This document shows, in pieces, positions 1 through 11,706 of a stretch of DNA of 64,000 nucleotides. The notes below the pieces were generated by a model, which had not been told where the DNA came from, ran no database searches, and saw only the letters and a list, made by a program, of their open reading frames with translations. The position numbers were made by a program, and so were the translations under genes. The DNA is from Euryodendron excelsum (taxonomy: Eukaryota > Streptophyta > Magnoliopsida > Ericales > Pentaphylacaceae). The stretch lies in assembly GCA_033060915.1 (NCBI GenBank), contig CM065388.1, forward strand, positions 21,991,001-22,055,000, given 5' to 3'. Within the stretch, counting starts at the first letter, position 1. The number at the start of each line of letters is the position of its first letter.

Positions 1-3000
1 AAAGTTTAGGTTTTGGAAACTTAAGGTTTAGGAAAGTATGAGATTAGGAAGGATTGGAATTAGGAAAGATTTGGATTTGGAAGATTGAGGGTTCCTATTT
101 TCTAAAACAAAAGATTGGATTTTGTTTATAAAAGAGAGATGTTTTGATTTTGTTTCCAAAAACGGAGGATTGGATCTAGTTTCCTAAATGAGGAGATTGG
201 ATTTGGCATGGATTTAGAAGGTGAAGTTTTTAGAAATCCTAGATTTAAAAGACTATAGTTTTAATGTAGAAAATAAATTTTGGAAACCTAGGATTTATAT
301 GTAAAAAATGAGATTTTGGAAACCTATGTTTTAAGGCAAGAGTGGAAATCATGTTTTAAGAAAGGAAATTAAGGTTTCCTAATTGTTGGCTCTAGAGTTT
401 AACTTGGACTCTAAGAAAAGAGATTTTTGGAAAGTGAGTTTTTAGAAAGGGAGATTTTTTGAAGGAAATCCTAGAGAGGAGTTTTTAGAGAGTAAACTTG
501 AAAAGAGAGTTTTTCGAAAGGGACTTTGAAAAGTAAAACTTTGAGAGAGTTTTTGAAAAGAGAAGTTTTGGAAGGAGATCTTAAAAAGGAGTTTTTGGAA
601 AGCGAATTTTGAAAAGAAAGTTTTTGGAAAGAGATTTTTGGAAAAAGTTTTTCTAGGAAGGAGTTTTGGAAAGAGTTTTTAAAGATTCTAGAGAATGTTT
701 CTAGAAAGTGAATGTTAAAGAGAGCGTTTTGGAAATGAGTTTTTAGGAAAGTGAGTTTTGTGAAGGAAAGATTTAGAAAACAACTTTGGAAAGAAATTTT
801 GAAAAGGAGATTTGAAGAGAATTTTTAAGAAGTGTATTGGAAAAGAGATTTTTTAGAAAGAGAGATTTGAAAAGAGAGTTTTTAAAAAGTATATAAAATA
901 TCTCACTTTCCTAAAGCGATTCTAACCATAGGAAGGTTAGAACTACTCTAAGATGGTGGTTTTTAAAAACAATAATGATTTGAAAATATGGACCATATTG
1001 GTTACTTTAAATGTAACACTTTCCTAAAGCAACCCTAACCATGAAAAGGCTAGAATCACCTTAGGATTGTGATTTTGAAAACAAGTTTTGGAAAAGAAGA
1101 TTATAACACAAACTTTGAAAATGATTTTAATGCAAGTTTTGAAAACAAGTTTGAAAACGGATTTTGGAGAGATGCATGATCATGATATGCACAATGCAAG
1201 TTGGGGTCGTAAACATACAAGGTTAAGGTTTCACCACATAATCAAGGGGGCCGAACCCACGTGGTCTTCGGTGAGACTAATAGAAAGCCCCCAACACGGT
1301 GACTTCCAATAGCCTAATTCTACACATGAACCGGGGAGTCCCTTATTTCAAGCATGCAAGAAAGGGGGGAAAAAGATAGGGAATTAAAATAGAAGAAAAC
1401 CCAAGTGGGTTAGGAGGGAGAAGAGAAAGGGGAAGTTGCGTAAATATAAATAGGAAATCTACCTCGTGTCTTCTTTATTCGCTTTGTTTTACTTGCTTGC
1501 TTTACTTCGATCCTCGTTTCGCTTTGCGTCAGTCTTCAAAGGCTTGTCTTGATCTTCGGGAGCTTCGGGTTGCAGCACTTCAAGGCTTTAATGGAGGCTT
1601 AGGAGGCTAGTGTATGAGTGTATAGGAATATATGTGAGTTAGGGTTTGTGTACGGAGGCTAGGGTTTTGGAAAACCTAAAGAAAACTAGGGTTTGGGGAG
1701 GCTACAAGCTCTGTATATTGAAGAGGAGAGTTTTTAGACTGAGTTTGTAGACCCCTTTCATGCTAGAGGAGGCTTTGTATTTATAGACAAAGAAATAACC
1801 TAGTGCCTATTGTAGTGGCACTAGGCAAAAAATCCTTCTGGTGCCACTCCTAGCCAAAATTTGGCTTGCCAGCCACTTAGGAAAGTTTTAAAGTCGGCAA
1901 GCAACATATCTTCAAAAGATTTGGGCACTTGTACCAGTGACTACCATGCAATTTTTAGCCTGGCTTCACTAGGAGTGACTCCGGAAAGTCTGGGAAGGAT
2001 TTAGAGGACTGGGAATGGCCCGAACGGCCGGAATGGAATAGGAACCCTTATAATAAAGTCTCAGAGGTATTAGACTTGAAAAAATGATAACGAGATTTGT
2101 TAAAAGGGTTGACCGGGCCATTAGGGCAAAACGGTCAACTGGACCGGAAAACTACCGGGATGGACTCGGAATGTCCTAGAAGAAAACTCAAGGTTTGGAA
2201 ACACTACTTAGAATGTCCCAGGAGGTTACCGGTTTGTTACCCAGAGCTGGTGTGGTTAGAAGAGGTGACCGGCCCACTAGGGGCAAAAATGGTCATTTTG
2301 CACCAGGTTTGCCGGAACTTACTCGGAATGACTCAAAAAGGTAATGGAAGGTCAGGAATACTATAAGAAGTATTCTCGGGAGGTTACCAGTTTGATACCC
2401 AAAGTCGGTGTGGTTCTCGGGGCATTCGGATGCCTAGGGGCAAAATGGTCATCTTGACCGAAATGTCTCAGAATTAGGCCGAAACTGACTAGAAGGCACC
2501 TAATCATGCCGGATTGTCTTTAAGACAATCTTGGAAGGGTGGACTTATTGTTCTGAGGACTTAGGTACTTTCTTGAGAAACATATCAGAAATGGCCCTAG
2601 GGGCAGATTGGTTATTTTTCACCGAAGTGGGATAGCAGGCATCGATGTTGACCTGGATTTTGAGTGTTTCCGTCACTCTGATGGCGGTCCCGTGACATAG
2701 GGGTTTGTTAGCAATTCCCTATATTGACTTGTTTGCAAGTGTTTCCGTCACTCTGACAGTTGCAATGTTTACGAGTATTTTCGTTACTTTAACGAGTCTC
2801 GATCATTCTAGAGACTGCTTAATCTCTGGAAGCTGCTAGGTGGACTTAGCGCCTGAGAAATCAACTTTCTCGAAAGGCATGTCGAAATGGACATTTCTTC
2901 ATTTGTGGGCTAGCAGGCGCCAAAGGTGGAACGTTCTACCATCTCGGGGACTTGGGGTCTCGTCTAGGTCGACAGGTTTCAAGGGACTTACCGTTCCAAA

Positions 3001-3336
3001 GAGTTTCTTCGAAAACGTGCCGGATTGGATGGTCTTACCACCTCGAGGAATCAACTTTCTCAAAAGGTGTGCCAGATTTAATTGGAATTGGAATTGAAAT
3101 TTGGAAAGGGGACTTACCGTCTTCGAAAAGACGTGCCTATTGAAATTGGACCGAATAATACCCCCAAGGGCATTTTGGTTATTTTGCCTCTACTTATGCC
3201 CCAAGGGCCCGCAAAGCGATCGATTGACAGGATTAGACTTGAAAAGTTGATTTAGATTGGAATACATCCATATTGACTTGAATACAAGTCTGGATAAACT
3301 GGAAACTGCCGAGCGGGCAAAAATGGGTTGCTTACA
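1..3336 (-). mobile_element. 3' LTR (partial) of a Tat/Ogre-type Ty3/gypsy element
   Basis: Read on the minus strand this LTR begins TGTAAGCAACCC at 3,336 and runs off the left edge of the window. The same start followed by TTTTTGCCCGCTCGG occurs at 48,932 and, in variant form, at 48,810 and 16,822, so four LTRs of one family are present. Its first part holds short palindromes built on CCGTCACTCTGA around 2,680-2,760, shared with the LTR at 48,932, which suggests it belongs to that subfamily rather than to the one at 11,709. A TATA-like box lies at 1,775-1,786. Short ORFs in it are not supported as genes. Confidence 0.8.
1775..1786 (-). promoter_or_regulatory. TATA-like box of the LTR promoter
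   Basis: The minus strand reads TATAAATACAAA here. The same box in a similar context appears in the sister LTRs at 15,034, 45,303, 51,031 and 51,601, which supports it as the LTR promoter core. Confidence 0.5.
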
Positions 3337-3871
3337 CCCGAGAAATTGTTTTGGAAATTAGAAATGAGGCTTTTGAGGAAAAAGCTCAGAAATTGTTTGA
3401 AAACATTTAGAAACAGGGCTTTTGAGGGGAAAGCCTGAGAAACTGGTTTGAAATCTTTGAAACCAGGGCATTCGAGGGGAAAGCCCTGAAAACCATTTTG
3501 AAAATTAGAAACAAACTTTTTTAGGAAAAAGCTTGGAAAAATCGTGGAAAAATATTTAGAACAGAGCTTTTGAGGGGAAAGCCCGAGAAACCAATCTGAA
3601 ATCTTTGAAACCGGGGCTTTTGAGGGGAAAGCCCCAAAAACTGTTTTGAAAATTAGAAACAAACTTTTTGAGGAAAAAGCTTGGAAAACCATTAAAAACT
3701 TTTAATCGGGGCTTTTAAGGGGAAAGCCCGAGAAACCGCTTTCAAATTTAGAAACAAACTTTTTGAGGAAAAAGCTTGGAAAACCATTGAAAACTTTGAA
3801 ATAGGGCTTTTGAAGGAGAAGCCCGAGAAACCGGTTTGACATTTTGAAATGAAAAATGGATGGGACCTTAG
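3337..3871. repeat. Tandem repeat of about 50-bp hairpin monomers in the element's 3' region
   Basis: About ten diverged monomers follow each other between the LTR edge and the accessory ORF. Each carries GCTTTT-GAGG-(G/A)AAAAGC, a short inverted repeat, at roughly 3,368, 3,418, 3,467, 3,505, 3,556, 3,615, 3,661, 3,707, 3,757 and 3,803. Two monomer types alternate in places (GGGCTTTTGAGGGGAAAG and AACTTTTTGAGGAAAAAGC). Tandem repeats between coding region and 3' LTR are a known trait of Ogre-type elements. A 146-codon minus-strand ORF across this array is a by-product of the repeat. Confidence 0.85.
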
Positions 3872-4032
3872 CCCCCCCCCCCCCCCCCCCCCTTTTCTTT
3901 CTTTTCCTTTTTCTTTTCCTCTCTTGTTTCTTTTTTTTCTTCTTTTCTTTTTTTTTTCTGTTTTTCTTCTCTTTTTTTCCTCTTTTTTTTTTGTTTCTCC
4001 TTTTTTTCTTTCTTTTGTGTTGATGTATTCAT
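3872..4032. repeat. 21-nt poly-C followed by a pyrimidine-rich tract
   Basis: Twenty-one consecutive C residues (3,872-3,892) are followed by about 140 nt of almost pure T and C. Low-complexity ORFs on both strands here are meaningless. The tract lies just before the start of the antisense accessory ORF and may be part of its leader. Confidence 0.9.
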
Positions 4033-4090
4033 CTTTTTACTTTTCATACATGCTCGATAACTGATCAATCTTTAACATTACTTTTCCAAG

Positions 4091-5976
4091 ATGTCAGAGG
4101 CTGGTGGTGATGATTCTGACAGGAGACGCCATGGGAAGGCGCCTCAGATCGAGTCTGGAGAGGGTAGCGCTGGCAGGAGTAGCTTAGCTAGGGGTGGCAG
4201 TAGGAGCAGTTCAGTTCGGGGCAGTGCAAGGGTGGTTCCACTCGGGGCAACAGCAGTGGGTCTCAGCGGTCTTCGAGCAGGACGGCTTCCAGTGGCAGTT
4301 CTGCGATGGGGCAGCCTTCGGTTGCTTTGGATGAGAGAGTTGAGGATGACATTGACTTGGCTATGGACCTACAGACGAGGTATGGCATGGCATTAGTTCG
4401 AGATAGACGGAGGGATACTTCTTTTACGGACGACCAGTTAGTGGTCCCTGACATCCCATCGCTACGTGACTTGGCTTACCACCCGAGCTTGTACTCGTGC
4501 TATGGTCGGATGCCGTCGTCGACTCACAGTTCCTTCAGAGGGGCGAGTATCTCAACCTTGAGAACCATGCAAGCGTCGACCCCGTCCTATTAGGATTTCT
4601 TGCACCGAATCGGCTTTGGTGCTTTTATGACGCTTCAGATGGATAGGCTTGATCACCGAATAGCGGTCGGGCTACTGGAGCGGTGGTTTGGGGAGACGGG
4701 GACAGTGCACATGGTAGGCTTTGAGCTGGGGCCTACTCCCATTGACTAGGCCATGATTACTAGACTGTCCTTTGGAGGTGTTCCGATTTCTTTACGGGCC
4801 GTGTCTCTGGATGAAGCTCGCCTTCTCTTACGCTTGTCGGGGATTGTAGGTTTGAGCTGCTCGGCCTTACTTTTATGCCCAGCAGAGACAATATTTGCAC
4901 TCAAGCGCTCTCCAGCCGATCAGGTCATCATGAGGCGCCGGTTGGTACTATACGTCGTCTTTAGTTGCTTTTGCAACAATAATAAGTCAACGGTTCCTCT
5001 ACCCTTGGTGAGCCTAGTAGTAGACTTGGATGCGCTAGACTATGTGGATTGGGGCGCTTTCACTTTTGCTAGCTTCTTACGAGGGATAAGAGTGAGGACA
5101 TCCAAGGGCTGCGGGAGCTTGACGAGCTTTTGGCCATTTTTGATATGGTTAAGCTATAAGTCCCTGCCTGTCTGCCGACCAAAGGTGTTAGCTAACGATG
5201 CGTTCTCGCAGGCCACGAGATAGGCCAGACAACAGGTAGTCCAGCGGTCCTTGCTTACGAATTTTGTCACCCTCTAGGCTAACTTGGAGCTGCTGAGACC
5301 TCAAGATGTATCTTAGACACCTTACCGCCGATCTCCTCAGTATACCGGCATGAGGGATATCATCCTTTTATCCAAGTCGCGGGTCACTTTTCGGGGCACT
5401 GTTTCATGGGAGACGTATTTAGGGGAGCGCCGTTAACGGCATCTGCATACCGACTTTCGCACTACTATGGATCCTCCCTAGTACATGTTTAGGTTTTATC
5501 GAGCTGAAGTGGAGATCCCTTATATTGTTGGGGTTCCTGGCGACTGTTTTCTCCTTCCACCCGGTATGGACTACGAGACTCATTTCAAGGCGAGGCCCAT
5601 CGGCGCCTTGACTCAGTTGGATCTGGTAGTTGGAGGGCAGGTGGCCAGCCACGAGGTGGTGGAGCTATGTCATCGAGCTCAGGGCTTTGTTTCCAAGGAG
5701 TATTTAGCAACTTGCCAGGCACGAGATTAGTATCGTGTCGAGGTGGAGGCCTTGATTACTCACATATCTTTGATGGAGGCCCTCTGGGTATGCTATTTAT
5801 GATTCATTTTTCATGTTCTTCATGCATCCTCTATGTTCTAATGCCAGGTTTTCTTTCTTTCTTTTTTTCTTTTTTTTGGTCAGGACCCTTATGATGCCAA
5901 AGCTTCTTGTAGCCAGCCTTCTCCGTACGTGCTGGATATGGGTGATTTTGACTTAGATGATGACCCCGCTCCTTGA
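4091..5976 (+). pseudogene. Antisense accessory ORF of the Tat-type element (plant-mobile-domain-like), with one intron
   Basis: The ORF runs opposite to gag, between gag and the 3' LTR, where Tat-lineage elements are known to carry extra antisense ORFs. It opens with a Ser/Gly/Arg-rich N-terminus (MSEAGGDDSDRRRHGKAP). After a frameshift near 4,200-4,235 a single frame (4,306-5,787) carries a globular region with RIGFGAFMTLQMDRLDHRIA and MITRLSFGGVPISL, resembling the plant mobile domain (aminotransferase-like) family. A GT-AG intron at 5,788-5,883 joins in phase to a short acidic exon ending MGDFDLDDDPAP and TGA at 5,974. The frame contains eight stops: TAG at 4,591, 4,747, 5,221, 5,275, 5,314, 5,479 and 5,728, and TAA at 5,434. 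It is therefore dead. The family assignment rests on motif resemblance only. Confidence 0.65.
5788..5883 (+). other. Intron in the accessory ORF
   Basis: The donor is TGG|GTATGC and the acceptor follows a T-rich tract as GGTCAG|GAC. Both flanking exons are in phase 0 and the intron itself contains stops, so removing it extends the frame to an acidic C-terminus. Confidence 0.6.
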
Positions 5977-7943
5977 GGCACCTCTTTCCACCTGCTGACA
6001 CAGTTGTAGTTTGATTAGACTTTTATGTTTTGAGGCCTTGTGTTGGCCCTTATGGATGATGATTGTATGATGGTTATATGTATATTATTATTATTATCTC
6101 TTTGTTTCTTTGCATAAGATGATGATTGGTTTTTCCTTTTAGTCTTGTTTTGAATGTATGCATGTGGAAACATAAAACACAGGAGTACAGAAATCATGAT
6201 CCACATAAGAAATGGTGAGCATGTGCAAGATGTGGGAAGAGGTGGGTGTATTATTGCACGTGTTCAAGCTAAGCACATAGGTATATACAACTTTTATGAA
6301 AACAGGCCTAGGGGTAGGCTCTAATTTCCTAGGTGTAACTGAGTGTCCCCCGAAAGCTGATCATTTCGGACTTTCATTCCTTCCTTAAAAATTCCCTTCT
6401 TTGCTATGCCCTTTTTCCTGTCATGATGAGATAGTAGTTGCTCCATTCTTAGGGTTTCCATTTTCTTACCCGACTTTCCTCTCTCTTTTTGGAAAAGGAA
6501 GAACCTGTCACTCGCTCGACTTCCTCTCGGGGACCTCACATTTGATTCGGTGAGCTCTCTAGGTGACAACTAAAGTGGCCTTTAGCAAAGGAGCAGGCAG
6601 TTTTCATCCTCAATCCGAGAAGGCTTTACTTTGGACCATAATCTAGGCTAAGTTAAGAGTGAGGAATGAAGGGTATGCAAGCTTAAACAATTTTTCTACT
6701 CCTTGACGGGGGTGATGATGGGCCAAAACCACCATGAGTAAGCTTTTGCTTACTTTATCCTCCTTTCTTCACCGAATGGCACCATTTTCTTTTGAACTTA
6801 TTTGGACTAAGCAATCTTTTTCTGATCTGAGAGGACTTTTCCTTAGGTTGTAATGTAGCTAGGTTATGGGGTTTTCAAAGGGAAGGGTATTGAAGGCTCA
6901 AAGGGTTACACTCTTCCTGGGGTTTACCGGTGATCACCTTTTTAGGTCTTTCCCTCTTTGGGTCCCTTTCTCTCGCTCTCTCTCTTTTTTTTTTTTAATG
7001 CACTATTGCTCAAACTTCATATGGGGTTCATTGTTTCTTTTGGTTTTGCCCCAGCACTGCTATTTGCATGGCCTATAGAGTTCTTGGGGCACCTCATCAT
7101 TCATATATTTTTTTTCTCTTCTTTTTTTTTTTTTTTTTTATATTACATTGTTTCCTCCTTCTTTCAATAAACAAGGAAGCTTTCTTTCTTCTCACATTTC
7201 CTTTTCCTCATTTTTCTTTTCAAATTTACTTTTACCTATTGTGAGCGGTGATCACTAGGACGGGTTTGTCGAAGGACTATGATTTGGCTTAAAATGGGTT
7301 TTTCAAAGGGAGTTCTTTTTGCTATACGGTAGAAGAATAAATGACCTCTCTTCCTTTCAAACAAGATTGCTTAGTCATGAAGTTCAGTCTTAGAACTTTG
7401 GCGTCATCCCTTGAGATTAGTAGATATTTGGCTTAATTATTCCGTTACTCGTACTTGCCCTAGTGTGGGGGGTGGTTCCTAGTTAGGGTGTTTGAATAAA
7501 AATTACTTATGGCTGGAGGGGGATGTCCAAGGAAATTGCTATGCTATTTTAGGGAATTTGAAATGATGGCTTCTCCTCCTTTCGAGGGTCTAACTGCCAA
7601 CTGCTTTGCCATGGCACTCTCTAAGTGCCACGCTTTTCTTGTATGATCTGCTCTCTCCCTTTCCTTTCTTTAGTATCTCCTCTCTTTGGGTCAAAAACAG
7701 GCCCCCACAGATGAGGGTGCGCGTACTATCCCCTTTTTAAGTCAAGGCATAACAATAAGAGGGAAAATTTCTAAGAAAGAACAAGTACCAAAGATGATAA
7801 ATGCAAACTTCAAATTCTTTTTCTTTCATTTCAGAGGTTTTGCATACATGACGAGCTCTTGATTAACAAAAGGCAAAAAGCAGAATTGACAAAATAGGAT
7901 TAATAGGAAAGTAAAGACAGAGTTTGATAATAAGAACGTCCCT
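5977..7943. other. Non-coding interior between accessory ORF and gag
   Basis: This T-rich stretch, with poly-T runs near 6,985 and 7,120-7,140, has no convincing gene on either strand. It sits where pol would lie if the element were complete, but no reverse transcriptase, RNase H or integrase motif is visible. It is best read as the converging 3' ends of gag and the antisense ORF. Confidence 0.55.
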
Positions 7944-10217
7944 TCACCAGTCCCTACTTCGGGTGGGCTTCGAGACCACGACTGCCTCCTCCATGCTCCA
8001 TTCACCAACTTCTTCGCTCGGTTGTGCTGGACGAATTGTCGCATTGGCTACGGAGTGGCAGAGATGGGTGGTAATAATGCAGTCAGGGACTCCTCCTTTT
8101 CCTTCCTCTTCTCCAGTTGGGTTATTAAGGTTGTGCATTCCATCTTGGGGTCCCTGAAGGCTTCCTTTTGGTTGAATGGTTTTCTTTTGCTCAACTTCTT
8201 GGGGTTTCATAGCCAGGCCTTCTTCCAAGACTTGCAATGGCTTTTCCTCTTTTTTAGCTTCCTCTTTGTTGATTTCAGCAAACAGGCTATCCAAATCACC
8301 CTCACTGAATTTGAACGGGGGGTTTGGCATTCTCCGCTCATAGATGCCCCAGCTCATATCCTCATAGTCGAAGAACTCCTCTTTCATGAGGGCCTTAGAT
8401 TCGGCATATCTGGGGTGCAAAAATTTTTCTCTCCAGCCATCTACAGGCATAGTGTTGGCGGGAATGTCTTCCACAAGCTCTTTCACAGGCCAGTCAAAAC
8501 AATCTTGTTCTCCACTTGCATTGTACAAATAGATAGGGCATGGCGGTAGCTCCTCTTCCCAGTCACTTTCTTCCTTAGTGTTTGACTCACCCTCGAAATA
8601 GTCTGCAGCTATGATGCCATCTGGATTTGCCTCTCCTTCTGTGATAATGTTGATAGCATGGTTTGGTAAGGGGTTTGCCGTGACATTGGGAGTGGGGACC
8701 GGTTTTGCTTCTTGGGTATTGATGACCTTGTTATCAATGAGGTCTTGGATTTTATGCTTTAAAGAGAAACAGGCTCTGTGTCATGCCCCTATCCTCCAGA
8801 GTGATACTCACAAGTAAGGGTAGGTTTGAAGGTTGGAGGCAATGGGCTTAGTAATGGCCCCAAGGATATAGGGTTTATGTGCTTGGCTTTGAGGAGTTCA
8901 TGGTAGGCCTTTGTTTGAGTACATGCCAAGAGTGTGAATTCTCGGTTTCGCCAGTTGTTCTTGTTAGGGTTGAGGTATAGTCGAGCAGCGATGGGTCCAG
9001 GAGCAGGTGTTTAGACATTGGCAACAGGGATGTTGACGATAGGAGTAGGCGATGGTGGTCGAGCTTGATATTTGGGATAGTATGGCTGCTGTTGTGCTGG
9101 CAGGATGGCAGATACCTCTCCTTCTTTCTTGCCAGTACCTCGAGTGGTTGCTACTTTCTTGGCCGTATTTGCGAATCCCTCATTTGTCTTAGCATAGGGG
9201 TCTGTGATTCTGCCATTTTTCAATCCATTCTCAATCGTGTCTCCTTGCATTATCAACTCAGAGAAACTCTTTTCAATGCTTAGACACAAGCGCTCATAGT
9301 ATAGACCTTGGAAGGTGTTTACAAACAACTGCATATACTCTTTTTCCAACAGTGGTGGGTTGACTTAAGCAGCTGCCTTCCTCCATCTCAAAGTGTAACT
9401 CTTGAAGCTCTCCTTCTCCCCTCGGATCATCATTATCAAAGCACACCTATCCATGGTCAGGTCAGTGTTGTGTCAGTATTGGGATCGGAAGGCCGTGACC
9501 AATTCATTCCAGGTTGTTATCTTCCTCAAATCTAAACGGGCAAACCACTACAGGGCAGGCCCGGTCAAGCTATGTTGAAACAGCTGCATCAAGAGTTTGG
9601 GGTCATTCCCATGTCCACTTAATTCGCCTGCGTATAGCCTCAGGTGAGCCACGGGATCTCCACTTCCATCATATTGTTGGAAATCGGGCATCTTGAATTT
9701 GGGTGGTCTTGGGTGGTCAAGAAAGAAGCATAGTTCATCATAAGATGTCCCACCAAAGGTGTCATGACCTTGTAGGCTGCTTAAGGACTCTTCTAAGCCT
9801 TGTATCTTAAGATCGAGAGGGTCTGGGCTTTCTTCTTTGATGTGGCAGTTAGTAAGATGGTTTCAGGGTTGTCTTCTTCTCCTTCCTCAATGTGCATTGC
9901 TTTGGGGAGTTCCTTGTTCTTCCCCGCATTATCGATTCGTAAGACGACCCTTGGCGGGATAGCTTCAGTTTCTTTGGGGTGGGATGTCGAGGTTGACGGA
10001 TTCATGGCAGGTCCTTTGAAAGCTATCAGTTGTATAAGCTTGAACATCTCGTCTATATGTGCATTCATCTCGTTCACTTCCTCCCGTATCACTGAGCTGT
10101 TTTGTTGATCAGGGGTGTTGCCTTCACTTGTCATTTGTGCTGCTCGCTATTGGGTAAGGACTGGTGTTTAGAGAATAGGGGGCACTCGCGTTCCTCTTTT
10201 TCCTTTTCTAGGAGCAA
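7944..10217 (-). pseudogene. Broken gag of the Tat/Ogre-type element
   Basis: On the minus strand translation starts near 10,217 at an ATT where ATG is expected (then APRKGKRGTRVPP). Capsid-type motifs follow: SYDELCFFLDHPRPPKFKMP, YDGSGDPVAHLRLYAGEL, LLMQLFQHSLTGPAL, and VNPPLLEKEYMQLFVNTF. These are typical of Tat/Ogre gag. A zinc-knuckle-like CEYHSGG..GHDTE block lies at about 8,770-8,810, then FSLKHKIQDLIDNK and an acidic C-terminal part (7,944-8,528). In-frame stops include TAA at 9,365-9,367, TGA at 9,473-9,475, TAG near 8,790 and TAA at 9,011-9,013. Frameshifts lie near 9,825 and 8,775. The splice-like TTTTAG just before the start suggests an upstream leader intron. The copy at 55,760-57,289 aligns with its second half. 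Confidence 0.85.
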
Positions 10218-11688
10218 TGGTGACCTAAAATGTAAGCAGTCTCACCAGAAACTATTGCTAGTCTTTTGATGAGATGAGAGGGGGAAATAGAAAATAAAGA
10301 AAAACAAAACAAAAGGATTATATGTTAGGTTCTGGATTAGAAAGATTTTATGCAATGCATGACCTAAGGATGCCCCTGCCTTTTAAGGGGAGTTAAGCAT
10401 GATGCTTTGGCTCACGTCGGGAGATAGGGGGTTGCCCCTGTATGCAATACCATACATGTGCCTGTAATTCATTCATTCATACATTCACTCATTTGAAAGT
10501 AATGACAACTTTATTGAGATAAATTCTCTTTGTACGTAGGATTTTTCAAAAATACATCAAAATGGGGAGGGGGAACATTTTTCTTAGGACTTCTGCCTAT
10601 TCTATGGGATTCTAAACTACTCTTGAGTCTTCGGATTCACCTTCTTGGATGGACGTCGATGAGAGACGTTTGATTTGAATTGCCCTTTTGTCTTCTTGGC
10701 AACCCTATCTCCATGAGCGAAGAGGGATTAAGGCCCCTCTTTATGAGTTAACTTTGCTACATGCCATGAATCCTTAGGGTCTCTTGGTACCCTTAAGAAC
10801 TTTGGGTTGGCTTGATTTGAGCAAGAAGGTCTTTGGGCCTTTCTCTGAGGGTTGATTAGATGCATGAGGATGCAACAACTCGAGTCACTTTGAGAACTCT
10901 CGTTTAGAAATAAATTTCGATGCATGAGTAGTTATGATGCAAAAGGATATATACTAAAATGGCAAGAATTGAATAGCATAACAATATGAATTGAACAAAA
11001 TATATAAAGAAAAATAAAGCGATCACCCTTTCCTCCTTGGTTTTGAAATTGACACGGGTGTCCTAAATCCGGATGAGATTCGGCTATGCATGGGGTGCAA
11101 TATGATCATAAGGTTAATGCTTCCTAAGAAAGCTCGATTCCCGAACATTCAAACCTCTGGTTTCCACCCCGAAAGGGTGAACTCCATCTTTGGTTGGTGG
11201 TTCAAACGAGGGAACTATTAAGAGACCGTAGGCTAAGTATTGTTCCCCCTTCTATCTAGAAGGGTAGTAACCAGGTAGTATATACAAAATGCAAATGCAA
11301 GTGAACGCACCAAGTGTGTGTGGAGTTTTCAAAAATGGAGGAAACGACCCAACGACACACATCACATCCTGTTCATTCATTACATTCATGGCAATAAATA
11401 AGACATGAAATAAAATGTGAACAAAGGTCCACTACAGAAGAAAATTTCAAAGAGTTAGTAACTTTTCAAAAAACTCAATGCAAAGTAAAATAGATGGTTA
11501 ATGCAAGAGTATGAATGTAAGCTATAAATGCAAGTGATGACACTCATTTGAAAATCGTTTTAGAAAATAAGATGTGTTTTGGAAACTTCAAAAAATTTGA
11601 GGAACGAATAAAACTAAACAAAGTAACCAGAGACTCTGAGTGAGTAAAGGGTAAAAGGTCATGTCAATGGCCTAACCCTCTAAGTAGG
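10218..11688 (-). other. Untranslated leader of the Tat-type element
   Basis: This is non-coding sequence between primer site and gag on the minus strand. Blocks at 10,340-10,460 and 11,320-11,430 align in reverse with 55,560-55,680 and 54,440-54,560 of the third copy. The match shows it is a conserved part of the element rather than host DNA. A minus-strand splice acceptor-like site precedes gag at about 10,218. A purine-rich run lies at 10,563-10,575. Confidence 0.65.
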
Positions 11689-11706
11689 TCCCCAGTGGAG
11701 TTGCCA
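11689..11706 (-). other. Primer binding site
   Basis: Two bases inside the LTR edge the minus strand reads TGGCAACTCCACTGGGGA. This matches, with one change, the TGGCGACTCCACTGGGGA-type primer site of Tat/Ogre elements, usually assigned to tRNA-Arg. It fixes the element's direction as minus and marks 11,709-16,822 as its 5' LTR. Confidence 0.75.

Noticed and set aside
3252..3692. 146-codon minus-strand ORF
   Set aside because: It crosses the LTR edge into the 50-bp tandem repeat; its periodic content (PSKAP-type words) comes from the repeat.
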